DNA of 9,388 nucleotides. Origin: Candidatus Brocadiia bacterium (lineage in GTDB: Bacteria > Planctomycetota > PUPC01 > DSUN01). The translations under genes and the position numbers were made by a program. The DNA lies in NCBI GenBank assembly GCA_016782825.1, contig JADHXT010000109.1, forward strand, positions 1 to 9,388, read 5' to 3'. Shown here piece by piece: positions 1-5,489 of this stretch (the first letter of the stretch is position 1; every line of letters begins with the position of its first letter). The notes under the pieces are model-generated. The model saw only the letters and a list, made by a program, of their open reading frames with translations, had not been told where the DNA came from and did no database searches.

Positions 1-67
1 CCATGCCGCCTGCCATGCTGGCCGAAGCCGTGTGGAGGAATCGGCGTCGGCTCACGCCATCGTCCAT
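1..67 (-). CDS. N-terminus of a Tat-exported protein (partial, runs off left edge)
   Basis: Reading leftward from an ATG at 65-67, 22 complete codons are visible before the window ends. They encode MDDGVSRRRFLHTASASMAG followed by Gly-Met. S6-R7-R8-R9-F10-L11 matches the twin-arginine consensus (S/T-R-R-x-F-L), and a small-residue hydrophobic stretch begins directly after it, as in a Tat signal peptide. A purine-rich GGGAG lies 6 bases upstream of the ATG and supports this start. A possible promoter lies at 105-135. The mature protein is outside the window, so its function cannot be read. In comparable genomes such leaders are common on Gfo/Idh/MocA oxidoreductases, sulfatases and DUF1501 proteins, but nothing here chooses among them. 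The short length explains why a length-filtered ORF search would miss it. Confidence 0.72.
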   Translation of the reverse strand, partial: MDDGVSRRRFLHTASASMAGGM

Positions 68-104
68 GGGGTTCTCCCGTTGGCTGTGGGTCTCACGCGC
101 CGCC

Positions 105-135
105 ATTCTACCGCAGGCGGCGGCGCCCTTGCGAA
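105..135 (-). promoter_or_regulatory. Possible sigma70-like promoter for the Tat-signal gene
   Basis: On the minus strand a -10-like TAGAAT (105-110, 5 of 6 consensus bases) lies about 38 bases before the ATG at 67. The best -35-like hexamer is a poor TTCGCA (130-135) with a long 19-base spacer. The good -10 box, and the position after the stem-loop that follows the lipoprotein gene, are the reasons to list it. The assignment is weak. Confidence 0.28.
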
Positions 136-143
136 CATGAGCG

Positions 144-171
144 AAGCCGCCGCGCCATGGCGTAGCGGCTT
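144..171 (-). terminator. Stem-loop after the lipoprotein gene, possible terminator
   Basis: A perfect 7-base inverted repeat (AAGCCGC at 144-150, GCGGCTT at 165-171) encloses a further partly paired core around the palindrome GCCATGGC (154-161). It begins 31 bases after the lipoprotein stop codon and lies before the next gene's putative promoter, which is where a terminator belongs. There is no run of T after the stem on the minus strand, so it is not a canonical intrinsic terminator. It could instead be a 3' stabilising hairpin or chance in GC-rich DNA. Confidence 0.35.
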
Positions 172-202
172 TGAGTCGCCTCACCCAATATCTCGGCGGC
201 GC

Positions 203-925
203 TCAGAAGAGGCCGAGGAAACGGCTCTTGCGCTGGATGCGGAAGGTGGCTCGGCCGGAGTAGATGCGGCCCGTCCACACGCGCACGTAGGCGCGGTCGC
301 GGCCGAGGATCTCGATTTGCTCGGTGCTGAAGGCGGGATTGCGGATCACGTAAGGGAAGTCTTCGGGCGCCTCGTACACGCAGGTGAACGAGAAGGAGCG
401 GCCGGGGCGCAGCCACGAGCCCGGGAAGCGGAAGGTGTGGCCCACAAACGCCCCGGGAGGCAGCAGGACGAAGCGATGGCCGCGCTTCTCGGGCGCCACG
501 CCGAACGGCTGCACGCGGTAGACCACGCGGCTGTTGCTCTCCGAGTACAGCGTGGGCCGCAAGAGCCACGGCGCCTTTCGCCCGTCCGGAGCCTGGGCGA
601 ACACCTCGAAGTAGACCGGGATGTCGCGTGCCTTCTCGCCGGGCCTGGCGCCGGACACGTTGCGAATCTTCACGTCGAGGACGAGGGGCTCATCGTGCTT
701 GTACACCTCCTTGCTCGTGTTGATGGTGAGCTGGAGGCCGTTGCGCGGGCGCGCCTGTTGCTTCTCCATGTCCTCGAGCGAGGTGTCGCGCAGCCGATCG
801 CCGGTGTCCTCGAAGCCCAGCAGCTTCTTGCTGGCAGACTCCTCTTTCTTCTTCCGGCCCCACCCGCAGCCCACGGGGCCGCCCGCCACCAAAGCCACGG
901 CCAAGATCACGAGTCCGCAACGCAT
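203..925 (-). CDS. Predicted small lipoprotein of unknown function
   Basis: This is a 240-residue protein with a short hydrophobic N-terminus (residues 4-18) ending in PVGC, so Cys20 is a plausible lipid-attachment site. The lipobox is not classical, because the -3 residue is Pro. A basic, charged tether (RKKKEESASKK, residues 24-34) follows. Residues 64-112 and roughly 130-232 look beta-rich, with alternating hydrophobic strands such as LVLDVKIRNV (81-90) and AYVRVWTGRIY (212-222), suggesting immunoglobulin-like folds. I recognise no named family or catalytic motif. The ATG at 923-925 has a GGAGG 7 bases upstream, which fixes the start. It lies only 22 bases after the dehydrogenase stop and is probably co-transcribed with that gene. 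The product is most likely a membrane-anchored, outward-facing protein. Confidence 0.75.
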   Translation of the reverse strand: MRCGLVILAVALVAGGPVGCGWGRKKKEESASKKLLGFEDTGDRLRDTSLEDMEKQQARPRNGLQLTINTSKEVYKHDEPLVLDVKIRNVSGARPGEKARDIPVYFEVFAQAPDGRKAPWLLRPTLYSESNSRVVYRVQPFGVAPEKRGHRFVLLPPGAFVGHTFRFPGSWLRPGRSFSFTCVYEAPEDFPYVIRNPAFSTEQIEILGRDRAYVRVWTGRIYSGRATFRIQRKSRFLGLF

Positions 926-947
926 CCCATGCCCTCCGCAGAAAGCT

Positions 948-2147
948 CTACTGCACGGCGGCCGCGATCAGGTCGCCCACTTCGGTGGTGCTGAAGCCCA
1001 TCCGGCCCGCGTTCATGGACTGCATCCTGGGCGTCACGCTGGCCACGGCGGCCTCCACGGCTTCCGCGGCCGCGCCCTCTCCGATGTCGTCGAGCAGCAT
1101 GCCCACGGCCAGGATGGCGGCCACGGGGTTGATGACGTTCTGCCCGGTGTAGCGCGGCGCCGAGCCGCCCATGGGCTCGAACATGCTCACGCCGGTGGGG
1201 TTGATGTTGCCGCCGGCGGCCACGCCCAGGCCGCCCTGGATCATGGCGCCCAGGTCGGTAATGATGTCGCCGAACATGTTGCTCACCACGAGCACGTCGA
1301 AGAACTCGGGGTTCTTGATGAGCCACATGCAGGCGGCGTCGATGTGCGCGTAGTCGCGGAAGACGGTGGGGAACTCGGCGGCACCCATCTCGTTGAAGGC
1401 GCGCCACCACAGGTCGTGGGCGTAGGTGAGCACGTTGGTCTTGGCCACGAGGGTGAGCATGCCGTCGGTCTCGACCTGGATGCCGGCGTCGCTCTTCTCG
1501 AGGAGCCTGGCGGTCATGGCGCCGCGCTCGCGGTGGTCGAAGGCCACCGTGTCGCCCACGCTGCCCTCGGGGATGGCCGTCAGGTCGCTGGCGTTCACGC
1601 GGTTGACTCGGGTGGTGGCGCGGCGCTGGGTGTATTCGTAGGCCCAGCGGATGCAGCGGTCGACGCCGGGCCGTGTGTTGACCATGAGCTGGGTGGCCAC
1701 TTCCTCGGGGGTGCCCTTGCGCTGGCAGCCGCCGATGCCGGAGTAGAGGCCCTCGTTGTTCTCGCGCACGAACACCATATCGATGTCGCCGGCCTCCTTG
1801 CCCTTCAGGGGGCACTCGACACCGGGGTAGAGCTTCACGGGACGGAGGTTGATGTACTGCTCGAGCTCGAAGCGGGCGCGGAGCAGCAGGCCCTTCTCGA
1901 GCACTCCCGGCGCCACCTGTGGGTGGCCCACGGCGCCGAGGTAGATCACGTCGAAGGTCCGTAGCTCCTCGAGCACGGAGTCGGGGAGCACCTCGCCGGT
2001 GCGCAGATAGCGCTCGCCGCCGAGGTCGTATTCGGTGATTTCGTAGGTGAAATCGTAGGCCTTGGAGGCGGCCTCGAGCACCTTGAGTCCCTCGCGGACG
2101 ACTTCGGGGCCGGTGCCATCCCCAGGGAGAACAGCGATCTTGTACAT
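948..2147 (-). CDS. Isocitrate/isopropylmalate/tartrate dehydrogenase family enzyme, with insertion
   Basis: This is a 399-residue metal-dependent beta-decarboxylating dehydrogenase. The N-terminal MYKIAVLPGDGTGPEVV is diagnostic of the family. Visible active-site residues are R90/R92 and R102 (in QYINLRPVKLYPG), R128 (VREN), Tyr135 (NNEGLYSG), Lys236 (LVAKTN), Asp270 (HIDAACM), and Asp294 and Asp298 (SNMFGDIITDLG). QYINLRPVKLYPGVECPL and the GDIDMVFVREN stretch resemble tartrate/D-malate dehydrogenases as well as LeuB, so the substrate is uncertain: 3-isopropylmalate (leucine synthesis) or a tartrate/malate-like acid. It is about 40-50 residues longer than usual (about 350-360) because of extra sequence near residues 178-228. 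Cofactor-loop residues are R332-Y333. The start at 2147 is chosen because the family motif begins there and AGGAG lies 11 bases upstream; a longer in-frame extension to 2255 is not family-like. No leu neighbours are in view. Confidence 0.88.
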   Translation of the reverse strand: MYKIAVLPGDGTGPEVVREGLKVLEAASKAYDFTYEITEYDLGGERYLRTGEVLPDSVLEELRTFDVIYLGAVGHPQVAPGVLEKGLLLRARFELEQYINLRPVKLYPGVECPLKGKEAGDIDMVFVRENNEGLYSGIGGCQRKGTPEEVATQLMVNTRPGVDRCIRWAYEYTQRRATTRVNRVNASDLTAIPEGSVGDTVAFDHRERGAMTARLLEKSDAGIQVETDGMLTLVAKTNVLTYAHDLWWRAFNEMGAAEFPTVFRDYAHIDAACMWLIKNPEFFDVLVVSNMFGDIITDLGAMIQGGLGVAAGGNINPTGVSMFEPMGGSAPRYTGQNVINPVAAILAVGMLLDDIGEGAAAEAVEAAVASVTPRMQSMNAGRMGFSTTEVGDLIAAAVQ

Positions 2148-2202
2148 GCGCAGACTCACTCCTGCCTCTACGGGGCGTGCGGGGCTGAATGATGGTTGGC
2201 TC

Positions 2203-2231
2203 ACTGTACCAGAAACGCGGGGAGGGTGCAA
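2203..2231 (-). promoter_or_regulatory. Putative sigma70-like promoter for the dehydrogenase gene
   Basis: In the 117-base gap upstream of the dehydrogenase, the minus strand has a TTGCAC (2226-2231), a 17-base spacer and TACAGT (2203-2208). The -10 box is preceded by TGG, an extended -10 pattern. The -35 box matches 3 of 6 consensus bases and the -10 box 4 of 6. Transcription would start near 2196 and give a leader of about 50 bases. The larger gap fits a new transcription unit. It is a sequence match only. Confidence 0.38.
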
Positions 2232-2264
2232 CGCAAGGGACGCTTGGGCGGGCATGGCGGCCGT

Positions 2265-3014
2265 TCACTTGCTCTTCGGCTCACCGTCCTTGTCCTTCTT
2301 GCCGCTCTCCTTGTGTCCGTGTGGCCTGTCTTTGTAGATAATGAAGGGGCGGTAGATGATCCGCGGCGGCGGGGGCGGAGGCGGCGGCACGGCGAGTCGG
2401 CGCCGCATCTCGCGGTTCTGCGTCTCCAGTTCATCCACCTGGGCTTCGAGCTTTTTGAGTTTGGCCTGGGCCTCCAGCGCCTCGGCACGGGCCACCTCGG
2501 CGTCGCGCGCGGCTGCCACCTGGCGAGCCTTGAACTCGCTCACGTCGCCGAAGCCGGGCGCGAGCACGGCCATGGCCTGCTGGGGCATCATCCAGCGGTC
2601 GTCGAGCTTCACGTAGCCGAGCGCCGCGCGGGCCCGTTTGTGGTTGGGGTCGAAGAGCACGGCCTGGCGGAATGCCTCCAGGGCCTTGGTCTTGAGCACC
2701 CGCTGCTGCTGGCACCACACGCCGAGGGCAACCCAGCCGTCCGCCCCGCCCCGCTCGGCCCGCGCGCGCCGTGCCACGTAGCCGCTCATGAGCGTTTCCT
2801 GCGGCGAAGCCTTCTTCTCGATGCGTGCGATCTGCTCCCGCGGGATGCGCGTGACGATGGACATGCTGCCCACCCCGAAGTCCACCACCACTTCTTTCTC
2901 GTCGGCGGACACGATGCGGCCCTGGCGCACGGTGCCATCGGCCATGTGGAGCACATCGGCCTGAGCCTGCACAGCCAGCAGCGCCGCGCAGAGGATGGTG
3001 GTGATGGAACGCAT
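2265..3014 (-). CDS. Exported repeat/coiled-coil protein with polyproline run
   Basis: The protein has 249 residues. Residues 1-19 form a Sec signal peptide (MRSITTILCAALLAVQAQA, cleavage expected after A-Q-A). Residues 20-68 resemble a small beta-barrel module of the form DGTVRQGRIVSADEKEVVVDF, ending in a charged IPREQIARIEKK. Residues 91-142 look like one or two TPR-type helical hairpins (KALEAFRQAVLFDPNHKRAR, then LGYVKLDDRWM). Residues 161-207 form a strongly charged, Ala-rich predicted coiled coil. Eight consecutive prolines (210-217) and a basic hydrophilic tail (KESGKKDKDGEPKSK) follow. I know no specific function; a periplasmic scaffold or envelope-associated role is inference. The ATG at 3012-3014 is preceded by GAGGAG about 8 bases upstream and directly begins the signal peptide, so the much longer in-frame upstream extension is rejected. 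It follows the esterase by 68 bases. Confidence 0.82.
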   Translation of the reverse strand: MRSITTILCAALLAVQAQADVLHMADGTVRQGRIVSADEKEVVVDFGVGSMSIVTRIPREQIARIEKKASPQETLMSGYVARRARAERGGADGWVALGVWCQQQRVLKTKALEAFRQAVLFDPNHKRARAALGYVKLDDRWMMPQQAMAVLAPGFGDVSEFKARQVAAARDAEVARAEALEAQAKLKKLEAQVDELETQNREMRRRLAVPPPPPPPPRIIYRPFIIYKDRPHGHKESGKKDKDGEPKSK

Positions 3015-3082
3015 GGCGAGTCTCCTCGGAGCGTCTCCCCCAGGAATAGACGCGCCAGCCCCCCAGGCTATTCGGGCCGCGC

Positions 3083-3841
3083 TCACAGCGGCAGCCAGGC
3101 AAGCACGCGCTGGATTTGAGCGTCCCAGTAGCCCCACTCGTGCTCGCCGGGGCCGTCCTCGTAGGTGAGGTCGAGGCCGAGCGACAGGGCGTGGTCGCGG
3201 TAGCGGACGTTCTGGGCGTAGAGGAAGTCCTCCGTGCCACAGCACTGGTAGAGCCGAGGCTTGGGGCCGGCCGATTGCGCGACGACTTCGGCCAAGTGCA
3301 GCAGGTCGTTCCCGCTGCCGGGCAGGGTAGCGGGGTCGCCGAAGACATTCACCAGCTCGGCCGCCCACTCCGGCTCGTCGTGGATGCGGGCGGTCATATC
3401 GAGCGCCCCCGACAGGCTGGCGGCGGCCGCGAATCGCTCGGGCTGCCGCAGCGCCAGCTTGAAGGCGCCGAAGCCGCCCATCGAGAGGCCGGCCACGAAG
3501 TTCCGTTCGCGCGCGGCCGAGAGCGGGAACATCCGCCGCGCCACGCGGGGCAGCTCCTCGCTCACAAACGTCCAGTAGCGGTAGCCCACGGCCATGTCGT
3601 TGTAGAAGCTGCGGTGCACCGCGGGCATGACCACGGCCAGGGGCATATCGGCCACGTAGCGCTCGATGCTCGTGCGGCGACACCAGATCGTGTGGTCGTC
3701 CGACAGGCCATGCAGGAGGTACAGCGTCGCCAGCTCGCCCGTCACGCCATCGGCGCGGAGCGCCACGTCGGGCACGATCACGTTCATCGACACCGCAAGC
3801 TGGAGCACGTCGGACTTGAAGTCGCACTGCAACAGGGCCAC
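3083..3841 (-). CDS. Alpha/beta-hydrolase esterase (esterase D / tributyrin esterase type)
   Basis: This 252-residue serine hydrolase resembles the esterase D / S-formylglutathione hydrolase / acetyl-xylan esterase group. LYLLHGLSDDHTIW (40-53) supplies the oxyanion-hole HG segment. The nucleophile elbow is GLSMGG with Ser120. The likely acid is Asp205 in CGTEDFLYAQN, and the likely base is His234 in PGEHEWGYWD. The length is normal for compact EstA/FphF-like carboxylesterases. There is no signal peptide, so it is probably cytoplasmic. The start codon is GTG (3839-3841), with AAGGAG 8 bases upstream that also sits in a small hairpin. It begins 25 bases after the propeller gene, so co-transcription is likely. 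The substrate is unknown; a short acyl ester or an acetylated carbohydrate would fit the family. Confidence 0.9.
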   Translation of the reverse strand: MALLQCDFKSDVLQLAVSMNVIVPDVALRADGVTGELATLYLLHGLSDDHTIWCRRTSIERYVADMPLAVVMPAVHRSFYNDMAVGYRYWTFVSEELPRVARRMFPLSAARERNFVAGLSMGGFGAFKLALRQPERFAAAASLSGALDMTARIHDEPEWAAELVNVFGDPATLPGSGNDLLHLAEVVAQSAGPKPRLYQCCGTEDFLYAQNVRYRDHALSLGLDLTYEDGPGEHEWGYWDAQIQRVLAWLPL

Positions 3842-3857
3842 GCAGGATTCTCCTTGC
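3842..3857 (-). promoter_or_regulatory. Shine-Dalgarno of the esterase gene inside a small hairpin
   Basis: On the minus strand the 16 bases GCAAGGAGAATCCTGC can fold as AGGA-GAA-TCCT extended by two GC pairs across a one-base bulge. The AAGGAG that defines the GTG start at 3841 lies within it. The stem is short, so any effect on translation would be modest, and chance formation is quite possible. Confidence 0.25.
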
Positions 3858-3866
3858 TGTGGGGGG

Positions 3867-5411
3867 TTACTTGCCGTTCTTGCTCAGGGCATACAGCGTG
3901 CGCATGGTCGCCACGTAGAGGGTGCCATTGGCGGCGGTGGGCGACGTGGGGATGGGGCCATCGAGGAAGCTGGCGCCAAGCAGCCGCTTCTCGCGCCCGG
4001 CGGCCATCACCCACAGGCGGCCGCGCATGGTGCCCACGTAGACCTTGCCGTCGGCCACCAGCGGCGAGCCCCAGATTTCGGCGCCCGTCTCCTGGGTCCA
4101 CACGGCCTGCCCCGTCTTGGCGTCCACGCAGTGGATCATCCGTCCCACGTCAGTGATGTACACCAGGCCATCGTGGACGGCGGGGGTGGACATGCAGTGT
4201 CGCTTGAGGGCGTAGGACCACACTTCGGCGGTGCGGGTCACGTCGCCGGTTTTCGAGGCGTCGATGCACTTGAGCCAGGCCTCGCGCTTGCCGTGCCACA
4301 CGTCGCCGCCGGCGGTGATGTAGATGCGCCCGTCCACAAACACGGGCATGGCGGAGATCACGCTGGGGCCTTCGGTGCGGTTGTCCTGGAACTGGAGCGG
4401 CACGTCCTTGCGGCCCACGGGGTCGCAGTGGAACTGCCACACCGGCGGCAGCTTGGCCGGCGGCTGGCCGGGGGCCGGCAGGCTCTTGGGCGGCTCGAAA
4501 GCGTAGCACACGCCGTCGCCGCCGCCGAAGAACACGAGCGGGCGATCGCCCACACGCCCGAACGACGGCGACGACCACATGCAGTGGATGAGCTGCGGGC
4601 CGATGGCGGCGCCGTCGGTGGCCACGAGGCGGCCCGTCCTCTGGTCGATCGCCACCAGGCCGGGTGCGCGGGGCTTGGGCAGCTTGAAATGGGTCTCGTC
4701 CACGCCGTTGCAGGTGCCGGAATACACGAGGCCGCCGTGCACCATCACCGAGCAGTGTGCGGCGTCGTGCGGGCGTGTGTCCACCTCGGCCACGAGGTCG
4801 CAGCGCCAGACGATGTCGGCATCGGTGGGAGCGAGGGGCGCCGGCGGGGTGCCCTTGGGGGCCATGAAGCGGCTTTCGTCCTTGAAGGGGCCGGCGTTGC
4901 CATCGCTCATGCCCTTGATGTCGAGACAGAGCACCTCGGTGCGATTGCTCAGCAGGTAGACCCGGCCGCCCTCGACGGTGGGCGGCGAGCAGATACCCAC
5001 GCCGCTGAAATCGGCCAGTGGGATTCTGTCGAGCTTGGGCACGATGAGCTGCCAGAGGAGCTTGCCGTCCGCCTCGCTCAGACAGAAGAGCACGCCACGG
5101 TCGCCGCGGTGGCGCTCGTCGCGGGGGCGGTAGTTGTTCGTCCCCACCAGCACGCGGCCCTCGGCGACGATGGGCGTGCAGTAGGCCCGCGTGCCGAGGG
5201 GGACGGACCACTTCACGTTCTCGCCCTTCCGCGGGTCCACCCGTGCAGGCAGGCCCTTTTCGGCCGACACCAAGTTGCGCGACCACTTCTCGCCCCACTG
5301 CGCCTGGTCGCCCGCCAGGGCACAGGCGACGCAAGTGAGCGCGCTCGCCAGTGAAAGGAGCCGCGTGGGCAACCGACGCGGCGACGCCGTGCGAACCGAG
5401 GCATGCATCAT
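3867..5411 (-). CDS. Exported PQQ-like beta-propeller repeat protein
   Basis: This 514-residue protein has an N-terminal signal (basic residues up to R17, hydrophobic 18-33, likely cleaved near ALA-GDQAQW), so it is predicted to be periplasmic or secreted. I count eight propeller blades from the recurring small-residue/Pro then hydrophobic-G-hydrophobic pattern: CTPIVAEGRVLVG (78-90), CSPPTVEGGRVYLL (141-154), HCSVMVHGGLVYSG (219-232), WSSPSF (279-284), AMPVFVDGRIYIT (354-366), STPAVHDGLVYIT (408-420), GSPLVADGKVYVG (448-460) and TSPTAANGTLYVA (489-501). Tryptophan-docking turns such as DGKLLW and TGQAVW are also present. The fold is that of BamB and quinoprotein dehydrogenases, but I see no catalytic quinoprotein signature or vicinal Cys pair, so a binding or scaffold role is more likely. 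Start: ATG at 5411, with GGGAG 10 bases upstream; Met2 at 5408 is an alternative. It carries 13 Cys after the signal, which is unusual for an exported protein. Confidence 0.87.
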   Translation of the reverse strand: MMHASVRTASPRRLPTRLLSLASALTCVACALAGDQAQWGEKWSRNLVSAEKGLPARVDPRKGENVKWSVPLGTRAYCTPIVAEGRVLVGTNNYRPRDERHRGDRGVLFCLSEADGKLLWQLIVPKLDRIPLADFSGVGICSPPTVEGGRVYLLSNRTEVLCLDIKGMSDGNAGPFKDESRFMAPKGTPPAPLAPTDADIVWRCDLVAEVDTRPHDAAHCSVMVHGGLVYSGTCNGVDETHFKLPKPRAPGLVAIDQRTGRLVATDGAAIGPQLIHCMWSSPSFGRVGDRPLVFFGGGDGVCYAFEPPKSLPAPGQPPAKLPPVWQFHCDPVGRKDVPLQFQDNRTEGPSVISAMPVFVDGRIYITAGGDVWHGKREAWLKCIDASKTGDVTRTAEVWSYALKRHCMSTPAVHDGLVYITDVGRMIHCVDAKTGQAVWTQETGAEIWGSPLVADGKVYVGTMRGRLWVMAAGREKRLLGASFLDGPIPTSPTAANGTLYVATMRTLYALSKNGK

Positions 5412-5448
5412 CACACGAGCACTCCCGATGGCTGGTTGGGGCGCCAGG

Positions 5449-5477
5449 ATTACATGTGGCGCGCAGGCGGGAAGCAA
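5449..5477 (-). promoter_or_regulatory. Putative sigma70-like promoter for the propeller gene
   Basis: In the 78-base gap after the fusion gene, the minus strand has TTGCTT (5472-5477), a 17-base spacer and TGTAAT (5449-5454, 5 of 6 consensus bases). The predicted start of transcription, near 5441, would leave a leader of about 30 bases before the ATG at 5411. The geometry is good and the -35 box mediocre. Read-through from the fusion gene is equally compatible. Confidence 0.33.
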
Positions 5478-5489
5478 GGCGCGTGGGCC

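Noticed and set aside
108..569. 153-codon minus-strand frame overlapping the lipoprotein gene
   Set aside because: It overlaps the better supported lipoprotein frame, is Arg/Pro-rich, and has no signal or domain.
621..1964. Plus-strand open frame (447 codons) opposite the dehydrogenase
   Set aside because: It has no recognisable domain, repetitive Ala/His/Val composition, and lies antisense to an unambiguous dehydrogenase.
2148..2255. 36-residue N-terminal extension of the dehydrogenase
   Set aside because: The family motif starts at the Met at 2147. The extension is not family-like and would cover the putative promoter.
3044..3073. GAATAG/CTATTC inverted repeat between the esterase and repeat-protein genes, considered as terminator or operator
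   Set aside because: It has only six pairs with an 18-base loop and no T-run or matching second site. This is too weak to call.
3015..3827. In-frame upstream extension of the repeat/coiled-coil protein
   Set aside because: It reads through the esterase gene out of frame and has shadow-type composition. The start at 3014 has a strong ribosome-binding site and begins a clean signal peptide.
3666..5354. Long plus-strand open frame (562 codons) opposite the propeller and esterase genes
   Set aside because: The product is low-complexity and rich in His, Ala, Gly and Val, as expected from the complement of a GC-rich coding strand. The minus-strand frames have clear family motifs throughout.
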